A stretch of 64,000 nt of DNA from P52-10 sp041397365 (GCA_041397365.1 JAWKWT010000006.1:226352-290351), one strand, 5' to 3'. Shown: positions 43,888 to 52,036, numbered from the stretch's first letter. Made by a program: numbers and translations. Notes: generated by a model not told the origin, from the sequence alone.

Positions 43888-44243
43888 CAGACGAAACCTC
43901 GCCAGAGGTTTTGCCCCCTCCGCCGCCGCCGCCTGACACCACTCCCGCCAAAGCAGATGCCGAGACTAAACTTGCCCTCCAAGCTGCAGATCATGCGCAC
44001 GCTGAAAAAACCCAGGCTGCTGAGCTGGGTTGGCTTGGAAAATGTTTGGGCGGAGAAAAGAGCGCGCCTACATCGATCGCTTTTATCGCTGTTATCATTG
44101 GATCGATTATTGCCTTCATCTCTCTGTGCTTAGCTGCGGGAAATAAGGATCCTGATTTCCTGACAGCCTTCGAGCGTGCTCTCGCTTTCGTATCCGCGAG
44201 CCTAGCTTTCATTTTTGGCCGTGGTACGCGCCCGGAAAAATGA
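43884..44243 (+). CDS. Two-helix membrane protein paired with the Panacea protein (candidate toxin)
   Basis: 119 residues. A proline-rich cytoplasmic N-terminus (EVLPPPPPPPDTTPAK) is followed by a charged helix (KLALQAADHAHAEKTQAAELGWLG), then two hydrophobic segments (SIAFIAVIIGSIIAFISLCLAAG and ALAFVSASLAFIFG) and a basic end (RGTRPEK). I recognise no named family. By position it is the putative PanT-type toxin: co-translated with the Panacea gene, small and membrane-embedded. It could instead be a membrane sensor or effector of a defence pair. No other gene nearby competes for the role of partner. Confidence 0.7.
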   Translation: MTDETSPEVLPPPPPPPDTTPAKADAETKLALQAADHAHAEKTQAAELGWLGKCLGGEKSAPTSIAFIAVIIGSIIAFISLCLAAGNKDPDFLTAFERALAFVSASLAFIFGRGTRPEK

Positions 44244-44249
44244 GCGCGT

Positions 44250-44273
44250 GCTCGCATCACAAATAATGCGAGC
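44250..44273 (+). terminator. Hairpin after the Panacea/membrane-protein pair
   Basis: GCTCGCAT and ATGCGAGC form a perfect 8-bp stem around CACAAATA, a few bases after the stop of the membrane-protein gene. There is no T-run, so it is a weak terminator candidate. It separates this pair from the morphogenesis operon. Confidence 0.5.
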
Positions 44274-44373
44274 TTCGTAGTTGCTAACTGCGGACAACCG
44301 AAGAAGCCCACGAACTGCGGATCATCCAACCCGAGCGCGCCGATTGGAGCATGGTTAGGCCCGCATTGCGATG

Positions 44374-44410
44374 CGTGCATCATGCACGTTTTGCACGTTG
44401 TCGATGCACG
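44374..44410. promoter_or_regulatory. TGCACG repeat cluster, candidate RHH operator
   Basis: CGTGCATCATGCACG at 44374-44388 is a perfect palindrome, and TGCACG recurs at 44392-44397 and 44405-44410. The cluster lies just before a ribbon-helix-helix gene at 44433. RHH repressors typically bind such short tandem or inverted boxes, so autoregulation of the downstream operon is likely (inference). Confidence 0.55.
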
Positions 44411-44432
44411 ATCTGCGCGGCAACGTTTGTGC

Positions 44433-44627
44433 ATGTTCGATACAGACAACACTCCGCTCGACGCCAGGTTGACGATCTTCGTCACGAAGGAGATGCGCGA
44501 TGCAGTAGCGCGCGCCGCCACGGCGCAGCGCCGGTCGATCAGCGAGTTCGCCAGGGGCGCGCTCGCCGATGAGCTTCTGCTCCTTCGCGTCCCGATGACG
44601 TCTCCCACGCCGCGGGGCCGACGATGA
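44433..44627 (+). CDS. Ribbon-helix-helix protein
   Basis: A 64-residue protein with an RHH fold: DARLTIFVTKEMRDAVARAATAQRRSISEFARGALADELLLL. It probably represses its own operon through the TGCACG boxes upstream. Its stop overlaps the start of the S49 protease gene by 4 bases, making it the first cistron of the morphogenesis operon. The ATG at 44433 was chosen over 44382 because the extension is nonhomologous and lies in the operator. Confidence 0.75.
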   Translation: MFDTDNTPLDARLTIFVTKEMRDAVARAATAQRRSISEFARGALADELLLLRVPMTSPTPRGRR

Positions 44628-45577
44628 CGGCTCTACTCGCGCATATCGCTGACCGCGTTCTGAACCAGCCGCTCTTGCTGACACCGGAAAAGCTCGCGGT
44701 GATCGCGCACTTTCTCGAAGGCCGGATCGAAATCGACGCCAGCGAGCTCGCCGCTCAGTTCAAGGCCGAGGGCGAAGACGAGGTTACGAAGGTTCTCGGC
44801 TCACGTTACGTCGGCGAGTTCGAACTGAGCGATCCCGACAACCCGCGATCCGCGCGCAAGCCGTACCGGACGACGAAGCAGGGTGCCGCGATCATCCCGG
44901 TGCATGGATCGTTGGTGAACCGCGGCGGCTGGCTCGACGCGATGTCCGGCCTCACGAGCTACGAGAAGCTGAAGTTTCAGGTCGGCGAAGCCGCGAAGGA
45001 TCCTGCCGTCCAGTCGATCCTGCTGGACATCGATAGTCCAGGCGGCGAGGCGATCGGAGCTTTCGAGACAGCCGACGCGATCCGGTTGGCGGGCCAGTCG
45101 AAGCCGGTGATCGCCGTCGCAAATGGATTGTGCTGCTCAGCGGCCTATGCGCTGGCGTCCGGCGCGACCAAGATCGTCACGTCGCGGTCGAGCGTGGTCG
45201 GCTCGATCGGAACCTTCATTCTGCACCTGGACCGCAGCAAGCAGCTCGCCGACATGGGTGTGAAGCCGACGCTGATCGCTGTTGGTAAGCGGAAGGGCGA
45301 TGGCCTGCCCCACTTCGAACTGAGCGACGAAGCCAAGACCGAGCTTCAGTCTTATGCGATCCGGATCAACAACCTGTTTGTCTCGACCGTCGCGGCCAAC
45401 CGGCCGCGAACGACGGCCGATAGCATCCTTGCCCTCGAAGCCGGCGTGTTCATTGGTGCCGAGGCAATCGAGCATGGTCTTGTGGATGAAGTCGCCACCC
45501 TCGAGGAGGTACTCGACTATCTCGCCCGACTGGCACCCCGGCCGGCAGCGCGCCCACGAATTGTGAGCACGCGATGA
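44624..45577 (+). CDS. S49-family (phage C-protein-like) prohead protease
   Basis: 317 residues of the SppA/lambda-C type. The core has AAIIPVHGSLVNRGG, SILLDIDSPGGEAIGAFETADAI, the nucleophile Ser in GLCCSAAYALAS and the general-base Lys in the GKRKGDGLPHFELSDEAK segment. In phages this enzyme matures the procapsid and is often fused to or followed by its scaffold. Here it is followed by small coiled-coil genes, but no portal or major capsid gene is visible. It overlaps both neighbours by 4 bases. Confidence 0.88.
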   Translation: MTALLAHIADRVLNQPLLLTPEKLAVIAHFLEGRIEIDASELAAQFKAEGEDEVTKVLGSRYVGEFELSDPDNPRSARKPYRTTKQGAAIIPVHGSLVNRGGWLDAMSGLTSYEKLKFQVGEAAKDPAVQSILLDIDSPGGEAIGAFETADAIRLAGQSKPVIAVANGLCCSAAYALASGATKIVTSRSSVVGSIGTFILHLDRSKQLADMGVKPTLIAVGKRKGDGLPHFELSDEAKTELQSYAIRINNLFVSTVAANRPRTTADSILALEAGVFIGAEAIEHGLVDEVATLEEVLDYLARLAPRPAARPRIVSTR

Positions 45578-45843
45578 AGCGCCAAGCCAAAGCCATAGAC
45601 GGCTTCAAAGCTGGTTGCGAGTTCGAACGCCAGCGCATCCGCGACATCGTGGAACTCGATGAGGCCCGAGGCCGCGAAGGCGCGGCGCTGTTTCTCGCGC
45701 TGCGCGGAGACATAAGCAAGCAGCTCGCCAAGGAGCTTTTGAACACCATCGCCGCCGGACCGGTGCCGACGTTCAGCACGCGCGTCCTGATCCCCCGCCA
45801 TCTCCGCGTTGCTGCGGAAACATCCTTGAGGACGACTTCATGA
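45574..45843 (+). CDS. Small helical island protein in the morphogenesis operon
   Basis: 89 residues, mostly helical (FKAGCEFERQRIRDIVELDEARGREGAALFLALRGDISKQLAKELL) with a C-terminal VPTFSTRVLIPRHLR. Position between the protease and a scaffold-like protein suggests a role in assembly. No family recognised. It overlaps both neighbours by 4 bases (ATGA). Confidence 0.6.
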   Translation: MKRQAKAIDGFKAGCEFERQRIRDIVELDEARGREGAALFLALRGDISKQLAKELLNTIAAGPVPTFSTRVLIPRHLRVAAETSLRTTS

Positions 45844-46244
45844 ACTACAGCGCCGAACAACTTGAAAACGCGGTGTCGGCCGCTCGCGCCGAGGCGGAAG
45901 CCGATTTCGATGCCAAGATCAATGCCGCAGTCGAGGGTGAAAGATCTCGGCTCGCCGCGATCCTGCAATCCCCAATGGCGAAGGGCAAGGAGCAACAGGC
46001 GATCGTGATCGCTCTCTCCGGCGCGACGGCAAAACAGGCCGAGCAGATCCTTGCGGTCGCCAAGCTGGATAACCCGGCGACGACGCTTCTGATGGACCGC
46101 GCCAAGGATGCGCCTGGCGGGCTCGTGACGATCGATCCTGCCGCGTCTTCGCCGGCTCCTGCTGGTCAAAATGCTGCATGGCAAGCATCCATCGATCGCG
46201 TAAACGCCAGGTTCGATCAGGAGAACCCCAATGATCGGCACTAA
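45840..46244 (+). CDS. Scaffold-like helical protein
   Basis: 134 residues. The N-terminal helix (LENAVSAARAEAEADFDAKINAAVEGERSRLAAIL) and middle part (SGATAKQAEQILAVAKL) resemble the C-terminal scaffolding tail found after S49 phage proteases, with the end disordered (SSPAPAGQNAAWQ...). It may be the scaffold split off as its own gene. It overlaps the following gene by 14 bases. Confidence 0.6.
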   Translation: MNYSAEQLENAVSAARAEAEADFDAKINAAVEGERSRLAAILQSPMAKGKEQQAIVIALSGATAKQAEQILAVAKLDNPATTLLMDRAKDAPGGLVTIDPAASSPAPAGQNAAWQASIDRVNARFDQENPNDRH

Positions 46245-46860
46245 GCTCAACCGAGCGCCCTCCTCCGGCACAGCCTCGATCGACAAAGCGCTCAAGACCT
46301 GCGCCGATGCCCGCGCAGCTCTCGAAGCCCTGAATAGCGATGACGGTGGGCCCGCCATCGTGAACGCCAAGGTGATGTTTGACGCGGCCGAGCGCGCGTT
46401 GAACTCAAAGATGGTCGAAGATACTGCGCTTCGCCGCGTCGGCCGATCGGTTCCTGATGACGAGATTGCTAACCTTCAGCGTGAACGCGATAATGCGAAA
46501 GCGGCCCTCGACGAAGCCCAGCGCTTCGCCGACGGCCGTGAAATGGCGCGTGAAGCGCTTCGCGCCGAACTGAGTACAGCACACGAGAGATTGAGTGCTG
46601 CGGTGGCTGAAGCAACAGCTTCCCTCCGTCGAGAAGCGGAAACGAATTTTGTTGCCGCGGTGGAGCAACTCCGCGACACCATTCATGTTCTCGATCAGCT
46701 TGAGGACCAGTTTCGCGCTCACAAGGTCAAGCTCCCTGACTTGGGCCGGCCGCACCTTTGGGGGTCGACGAAGCCGTCCCCCGAGATCGTGGCTCGTCTT
46801 GAGCCGTTCCTTCCCGCGCTCCGCGAGCGCGACATTTCACTGGCTCGGTTGCTTCGTTGA
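46231..46860 (+). CDS. Coiled-coil island protein
   Basis: 209 residues dominated by a long coiled coil (about 70-160: ADDEI-like IANLQRERDNAKAALDEAQRFADGREMAREALRAELSTAHERLSAAVAEATASLRREAE). A short C-terminal domain follows (PEIVARLEPFLPALRERDISLARLLR). No family match. It lies in the morphogenesis operon, so a structural or head-tail assembly role is plausible. Confidence 0.6.
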   Translation: MIGTKLNRAPSSGTASIDKALKTCADARAALEALNSDDGGPAIVNAKVMFDAAERALNSKMVEDTALRRVGRSVPDDEIANLQRERDNAKAALDEAQRFADGREMAREALRAELSTAHERLSAAVAEATASLRREAETNFVAAVEQLRDTIHVLDQLEDQFRAHKVKLPDLGRPHLWGSTKPSPEIVARLEPFLPALRERDISLARLLR

Positions 46861-46941
46861 ATTCGGCGGTCGCGGTGGACGCCGACCGGCTGGCTCGATC
46901 GCCTTGGCGGGGATCGGGCCGGCCACCTTCTGGAGATTAAG

Positions 46942-47235
46942 ATGAAGACTGTTGTGCGGCTGATCAATCCGGTCGAAGTCGGCGGCATCAGATATGATCG
47001 TATTGCGGTGAACCGTCCAAGCATGGGTTCGTTCTTTTCCTTTTGGCAGGCGTGCCAGTGGGGACCTGCTCCGTCGATGCCCGACGATGCGACGGATGTT
47101 CCGACAGCGGTCCTCAATGCGTTAACGCCGACCGATCTTCATCGTGTCGCCGCGGCCGCAGCGCTGGCATGCAAGCCATACATTAGAGCGATCGCACTGA
47201 AGCGGTCGCTCCGACCTGGATCACAGAATGCCTAG
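46942..47235 (+). CDS. Phage tail assembly chaperone-like protein
   Basis: 97 residues. The opening MKTVVRLINPVEVGGIRYDRIAVNRPSMGSF resembles the small 'phage tail assembly protein' (gp41/gpE-like) encoded just before tape-measure genes. LTPTDLHRVAAAAALACKPYI is a helical end. It overlaps the tape-measure gene by 8 bases. These chaperones coat the tape measure before tail polymerisation. An 81-base gap separates it from the previous gene. Confidence 0.7.
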   Translation: MKTVVRLINPVEVGGIRYDRIAVNRPSMGSFFSFWQACQWGPAPSMPDDATDVPTAVLNALTPTDLHRVAAAAALACKPYIRAIALKRSLRPGSQNA

Positions 47236-49519
47236 CCTGACCTCGCAGCTTATAATTGCGCTCCGGGATAACGTCTCGGGGCCGGCGAAGAACGCTGCTG
47301 CGGCGCTGAAGCGCGTCGACACGGCGGCGAAGACCGCCGGCACTGCCGGCGCGAAGGGCGTCCAGAACCTTGCCGCGTCTCTCGACAAGGTTGCGGCGGC
47401 GAAGAAGAAGCTCGACGCACCTTTCAAGGGCCTCGATCTCGCGCGGGAATTCGGCGACCTGAAGCTGACGCGCCGCGAGCTTCAACTGATCACGAAGGAC
47501 TTCGAGGCGCTCCGCGGTGCCATGCGCGGTATGAAGGCGTCGGACGCTCTCGGCACCTTCGGACTTTGGAAGACGCGGACGATCGCCGATCTGCGCGACA
47601 TGCGCCGGGAGATGCAGGCTACCGATCGCGCGCGCGACCGCATGTTCCGCGGCTGGCGAGGCGGTGCGCGGTTTGCGGCCGGTGCTGCAGGCGTTGGCGG
47701 TGCGGCATACGTAACCGGACGTGGCGTGAGAGGAACCGTCCGCGCAGGTGCCGTCTATCAGAGAGAAGGGGCCCGCGAGTTCGCCGCCGGCATGACGCCG
47801 TCCGAGAGTGTCGAAGCTGGGAGGCTGGCGAAGAACTATTCGGCTAAGTATCCGTCGATCGACGCGGCACAAGTCCGCGATCGACTGCGGAGCCTACGTT
47901 CGTTCACAGGTGATTTCGGTAAGGGGACGAGCCTTCTCGAAGGTCAACTTCAAGCGTTGACCGTGCTGCAGTCTTTGAAGGGGAAAGACAACGCGACGCA
48001 GGAGCTCAATCAATTCATGCGAGGCATGGATGTTCTCGGCAAGAACGAAGACCCGAAGGTCGTCAGTCAGCTTACCAACGCGTTCATTAAGGCGATGAGC
48101 GTCGATCCAGACCTCAATATGGGTCAGTTTTCGCAGTTCGCGCGCAAGTCGAAATCTGCAGGTGCGGCTCTATCGAACGAGTTCCTCGCAGAAATTGTCC
48201 CAACATTCTCCCAAGATATGGGCGGCCCCGAGCTCGGTACGGCGCTCGGCACCGAAGTGTCGCAGGCGATCAGCGGGCGGGGCACCGCGAAATCAAAATC
48301 TTTCCAGCGGCGTGCAGGCCTACGAAACGCGAAAGGAATGGTCGATCCCAATCTGCTTCTGTCGAACCCGTACGACTGGATCAATAAGTACGCTCCGGAA
48401 GCCATGCGCCGGATGAAGCTCGATCCTGCGAAGGAGCGCGACATCACCAAGTTCATGGGAGATGCCTTCAGCGCGCAAACGGTTTCGAATCTTTTTACGA
48501 AATTCATTACCCAGAGAGATCAGGCCGAGCGCAATCGCAGAATGGCTCGCGATGCTCCCGAAATGGACATCGTCTCTGGAAAATTGAAGGAACTCGATCC
48601 GTTCGTCGCCGCAGAAGGCTTTATGGCCCAGCTCCGAAATCTTGGAGCAGAATTGGCTGAGGGGCCGCTGAAGTCGGCGATCCCGATGCTGAACTCGTTC
48701 ACGGATAGCATCGCGAAGCTGACCAATAGACTGTCTGAAAATCCTGATCTGGCCGAGAAAGCGGGATGGGCGACGACGGCTGCAGGCGGTGCCGCAGGCT
48801 TAACAGTCGGCGGCCTCCTCGCGCGAAAGGGTGTCCGTTGGCTCTTCGATCGGCCCGTTGGTAGTGGCGCTCCTTCCGTTGGCGGTGCCAGCGGCGGCAT
48901 GGGCGGTGGTTGGTTGCGAGGTGGCTTCAGTGCTTTGGGGCCTGCCGCCCAGATGGCGATGCAACCGGATATCGTTGATCTCTCGAAACCGCGCGGTTGG
49001 TGGACAGATCAATATGTCCAGCCGTTCTGGCAGCGATTGAGAGAGAGCCGCCAGCGCTCGCGATCGTATGGAAGGGACTTCACGCTCGGCTCTGAAGGGT
49101 CATTCTCTCGTTCGCCGTCATTCGTGCCGCCGTCTGGATTGAAGCACGTCACGGAATGGAACGCGAGAAGCGTCGGCGGTGGCGGGCCGATGGCTTCGCA
49201 GCGCGATCCGTGGACGTTTGGCACTTCGCCGATCGCAACATTTGACCAAAGCGCAGCAGCCGCACGCGCAGGTACAAAATCTGGGAGTGCTTATGTCGAA
49301 GCGTTCTCCGGCGCCCTGAAGGGAGTGGATGCGTTGATAGATCAGGCGATGCAGCGGTGGACTGCAAAGCTCAGTAGTTTCTATGCGTCTCCAACAATCA
49401 CGCCAAAGTTTGGACCGATGCCGTCGGCGTCGCCGACCGGCCTCAAGACCGGCGCGGCCGAGATCATCAAGCAGAAGCAGCACGCCATGTTCGCCGACTA
49501 CGGCATGAATACGGCTTGA
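47228..49519 (+). CDS. Tail tape-measure-like protein
   Basis: 763 residues. The N-terminal TSQLIIALRDNVSGPAKNAAAALKRVDTAAKTAG is the common opening of tape-measure proteins. Coiled coil and Ala/Gly-rich hydrophobic stretches follow (FAAGAAGVGGAAYVTGRG; WATTAAGGAAGLTVGGLLARKG). A large middle region (about 190-460) with LRSLRSFTGDFGKGTSLLEGQLQALTVLQSLKG resembles the TMP core of Mu-like and related phages. It would set tail length and pass through the membrane at infection. No tail tube, sheath or baseplate genes follow. Confidence 0.75.
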   Translation: MPSLTSQLIIALRDNVSGPAKNAAAALKRVDTAAKTAGTAGAKGVQNLAASLDKVAAAKKKLDAPFKGLDLAREFGDLKLTRRELQLITKDFEALRGAMRGMKASDALGTFGLWKTRTIADLRDMRREMQATDRARDRMFRGWRGGARFAAGAAGVGGAAYVTGRGVRGTVRAGAVYQREGAREFAAGMTPSESVEAGRLAKNYSAKYPSIDAAQVRDRLRSLRSFTGDFGKGTSLLEGQLQALTVLQSLKGKDNATQELNQFMRGMDVLGKNEDPKVVSQLTNAFIKAMSVDPDLNMGQFSQFARKSKSAGAALSNEFLAEIVPTFSQDMGGPELGTALGTEVSQAISGRGTAKSKSFQRRAGLRNAKGMVDPNLLLSNPYDWINKYAPEAMRRMKLDPAKERDITKFMGDAFSAQTVSNLFTKFITQRDQAERNRRMARDAPEMDIVSGKLKELDPFVAAEGFMAQLRNLGAELAEGPLKSAIPMLNSFTDSIAKLTNRLSENPDLAEKAGWATTAAGGAAGLTVGGLLARKGVRWLFDRPVGSGAPSVGGASGGMGGGWLRGGFSALGPAAQMAMQPDIVDLSKPRGWWTDQYVQPFWQRLRESRQRSRSYGRDFTLGSEGSFSRSPSFVPPSGLKHVTEWNARSVGGGGPMASQRDPWTFGTSPIATFDQSAAAARAGTKSGSAYVEAFSGALKGVDALIDQAMQRWTAKLSSFYASPTITPKFGPMPSASPTGLKTGAAEIIKQKQHAMFADYGMNTA

Positions 49520-49660
49520 TCGGTGAGGATTGCGATACTTCGTAGCTTCGTTCTAGGCTATCCCGTCCAACGTGGTGGCAGCCGTCGCCCGCCGTAATCT
49601 TTCCGAGTTTCGTGACGCCGTTGTTACAGGTTCGTCGCAAGATCATCGCCGCAGCGGTGC

Positions 49661-49744
49661 AAAATGCATGTGTGATCTTTGTCACCGCGTCCTGTGTGCG
49701 CGCGGCCCTACCATCGTCGACATTGCAAGATGATGGAGGTTCCA
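49661..49744 (+). promoter_or_regulatory. Conserved leader/promoter block with CRP-like palindrome
   Basis: TGTGATCTTTGTCACC at 49671-49686 fits TGTGA-N6-TCAC, the half-site spacing of CRP/FNR-family operators. The block through CTACCATCGTC and the GGAGGT ribosome site is about three-quarters identical to 35534-35617 outside the island. Conservation of a non-coding leader at two loci suggests a shared regulator. Confidence 0.5.
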
Positions 49745-49927
49745 ATGAAACAGGTTATTTCTGCCGCCGTATTTGCCGTTCTCTGGACCGCTTTTATGGT
49801 TTGGTGGAGCGGCATTTATTCAGCAGGCAATATCGCTGTCCTCGGAGCGATCGGAGCCGCAATAGGCGCTTTGTTTGCATGGATCGTAGAGCGAAGGCAG
49901 AGATCTGAGCACAAGCCCTGCCCATAG
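49745..49927 (+). CDS. Small two-helix membrane protein
   Basis: 60 residues (MKQVISAAVFAVLWTAFMVWWSG..., AGNIAVLGAIGAAIGALFAWIVERR) with two TM helices and a charged tail. It is preceded by GGAGGT at proper spacing. A truncated copy of the same leader and start lies at 35534-35659. Function unknown; similar tiny membrane genes are frequent in Bradyrhizobium genomes. Confidence 0.65.
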   Translation: MKQVISAAVFAVLWTAFMVWWSGIYSAGNIAVLGAIGAAIGALFAWIVERRQRSEHKPCP

Positions 49928-49952
49928 GGCTCGACGAAAGCTCGCTTCTTCC

Positions 49953-50174
49953 TTACTCGGCCGTCGGCAGCCGCCGCATCGTGAAGGTGATCCGGCCGTC
50001 CGGCTCTCGCCGCCAGGTCTCGACGCCGCTGGAATAGGCCGCCGCCGGATACCGATCCAGGAACTCCCTCGCCTGCGCGCGAGCTTCGTCGAGCGGTAGC
50101 GTGAAGGTCTCCCGCCTGTAGCCGTCTCCGCGATCAGCCATCCGGCGGGCAATGTCTCGGGGCTTCCCAGGCAT
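49953..50174 (-). CDS. Hypothetical protein
   Basis: 73 residues (MPGKPRDIARRMADRGDGYRRETFTLPLDEARAQAREFLDRYPAAAY..., ending in MRRLPTAE), basic, alpha/beta. No family recognised, but composition and the pattern EARAQAREFLDRYP suggest a real small protein. It lies with another small minus-strand gene. Confidence 0.5.
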   Translation of the reverse strand: MPGKPRDIARRMADRGDGYRRETFTLPLDEARAQAREFLDRYPAAAYSSGVETWRREPDGRITFTMRRLPTAE

Positions 50175-50207
50175 TTACTCCCTCCGTCGGGAAGTTAGGT
50201 GCCGCGG

Positions 50208-50411
50208 CTACGCCTTTCGCCCCTTCGTTTTAAGAGTGCTCGAAGGCGCTTCATCGGCTTGGCGGGCCAGACGCTCAGCGCGCAGTCGCATCATGTTTTT
50301 GTCAACACGAGCCTTTTCGGCTTGATAATGTGACATCGCATCAGCTGCTTCGGCCTGCTTCTGCTCGGGTGTCTTTTTCTGCGGCGGTTTAGTAGTCCGA
50401 TTATATGCCAT
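50208..50411 (-). CDS. Small basic hypothetical protein
   Basis: 67 residues, helical and lysine/arginine-rich (MAYNRTTKPPQKKTPEQKQAEAADAMSHYQAEKARVDKNMMRLRAERLARQ). This type is common as a tiny accessory protein in rhizobial genomes. The longer frame to 50912 was rejected because that part lies antisense to a better gene. Confidence 0.55.
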   Translation of the reverse strand: MAYNRTTKPPQKKTPEQKQAEAADAMSHYQAEKARVDKNMMRLRAERLARQADEAPSSTLKTKGRKA

Positions 50412-50532
50412 GCCTAAGCATATAGGTGCATTTGAGGCTGGTTCCAGCCTCTGCTTTTGTGTCTGATATCGGCGGAGCCCCCAAGCCCTAGCGATTGCCG
50501 GGCGACCGATTCCGGCACTACCCTGCGCCGCC

Positions 50533-51006
50533 ATGTCACCCCGGATCATCCATATGCCGCTCAGCGGCGGCGACAGGAAGGCGCAGGCCAAGGCTCGCCG
50601 GGAGGCGCGCGGCATCGCCCAGGTGTTCTGGGAAAAGCAGGTCCAGGCCCGTGCGGAGGCCGAAGAATTGTATCGGCGAGCCGACCAGTATTTTTGCGAC
50701 GCATGGACCAGCCTGGTGTTCTGGGGCGAGCCGACTCGGAATTCCCCGACGATCGCGCAGGCGATCAATGGCGGACGGCCGCTGCTGTGGGCGAAATGCC
50801 GGAAGTGTGCCAAGGAGCCGGTCATCGACTTGCGCAGCGTGAAACGCCGGCTGGACACGCACGTCCATCTGCTCGAATCCGTGCTGTTCTGTGAGGAGTG
50901 CTCGCGCGGCAAGAAATTCCGCCAGCGAGCCGATATTCTCGGCTTAAAGAGCGACGAGCCGCCCGCCGACCCGCGCCGGAATAAGATTGCAGGGACCGAT
51001 GTGTAA
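50533..51006 (+). CDS. Hypothetical protein with a C4 zinc-ribbon-like pair
   Basis: 157 residues. A helical N-terminal half (AQAKARREARGIAQVFWEKQVQARAEAEELYRRAD) is followed by CRKC and CEEC motifs about 33 residues apart, a likely zinc ribbon. Its stop overlaps the SRAP gene start by 8 bases, which suggests co-translation with the DNA-repair genes. No family name recognised. Confidence 0.6.
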   Translation: MSPRIIHMPLSGGDRKAQAKARREARGIAQVFWEKQVQARAEAEELYRRADQYFCDAWTSLVFWGEPTRNSPTIAQAINGGRPLLWAKCRKCAKEPVIDLRSVKRRLDTHVHLLESVLFCEECSRGKKFRQRADILGLKSDEPPADPRRNKIAGTDV

Positions 51007-51720
51007 TCTCTACTCCATGACCCGAAACGTCGATGCGATCCGCCGGCTGTTCAAGGTCGCCCGCAGCGAGGTCGGCAACCTGCCCTCGATGCCCGGCATC
51101 TTCCCGGACTATCCGGCTCCGATCGTGCGCGGCAATGACGACACCCGCGAGGTCACGATGGCGCGCTGGGGCATGCCGTCGTCGCAGCGCGCGCTGATGG
51201 ATGCAGCAAAGCGCCGCGCGCAAAAGCTCGAAGCCAAGGGGAAGGCTGTCGACTTCAAGGAATTGCTGCGGCTCGAACCGGACAGCGGCAGCCAATCGAA
51301 TACCTGGAACACTTCGAGCTCCCACTGGAAGCGCTGGCTGGCTCCGCCGAACCGCTGTCTCGTGCCATTCACGTCGTTCTCGGAGTACGACACGATCGAC
51401 GGCAAGAAGGTCCCGGTGTGGTTCGCAGCGGACGCCGAATGGCCGCTGCTCTGCTTCGCCGGGATCTGGACCAATTGGACGTCGGTGCGCAAGGCCAAGG
51501 AAGGCGAGATCACCGCCGACATCTTCGATCCTTGACCTGCGAGCCGAATGCCGAGGTCGGCAAGGTGCACCCGAAGGCGATGCCGGTGATCCTGACGACT
51601 GATGAGGAGCGCGAGACCTGGCTGCGCGCGGACTGGGCGGAGGCGTCCAAATTGCAGCGTCCGCTCCCGGATGGCGCGCTGCAGATCGTCGCTCAGGGAC
51701 CCCGGCAGGATACTGCGTGA
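50999..51720 (+). CDS. SOS response-associated peptidase (SRAP/YedK), one frameshift
   Basis: SRAP proteins cap abasic sites in single-stranded DNA through the amino-terminal Cys. The start MCNLYSMTRN leaves Cys2 at the N-terminus, as required. MARWGMPSS, the PNRCLVPFTSFSEYD segment (Glu) and VHPKAMPVILTTDEE (His) are the other active-site regions. A one-base loss near 51527 shifts frame after EITADIF; the next frame continues SLTCEPNAEVGKVHPKAM and ends at 51720. Restored length is 240 residues, normal for the family. It is followed by a small DUF gene and exonuclease III. Confidence 0.85.
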
Positions 51721-52036
51721 AGTATCCCGTCACACCCGACGGCCGCTATTTCGTCGTTCGCGGCCGGCTGTGGCGCACGTCTAATCCCGCGATCGAAGAG
51801 GATCGAAAACAATCACTCGTCAGCGACTTGATGGCAGCGCGACGCGCGGTGCGGGTTGCAAAAGTGGCCATGGATGAAGACGCTGAAAATGCGGCGCGGC
51901 GCGAAGTAGACTGAACAAAATTCCTTCTCGGTGAGCGTGGGCCGGTCTGTGGGGATGACGGTGCGCCTGACTACAATCGCAAAATGGCAAAAAAAATACT
52001 CCCTATGCCGCATGGTCTGAACGGTTGCTCCGATGA
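51717..52036 (+). pseudogene. Small SRAP-associated conserved protein, broken by a stop and a homopolymer shift
   Basis: The start MKYPVTPDGRYFVVRGRLWRTSNPAI overlaps the SRAP stop (ATGA). The frame ends at a TGA (51912-51914). Reading on in the same frame gives TKFLLGERGPV and then DDGAPDYNRKMAK, which matches the end of the family as I know it. An A8 run near 51989-51996 then shifts frame before TPYAAWS. The restored stop would overlap the exonuclease start. This family often sits with SRAP or ligase genes; function unknown. Confidence 0.65.
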
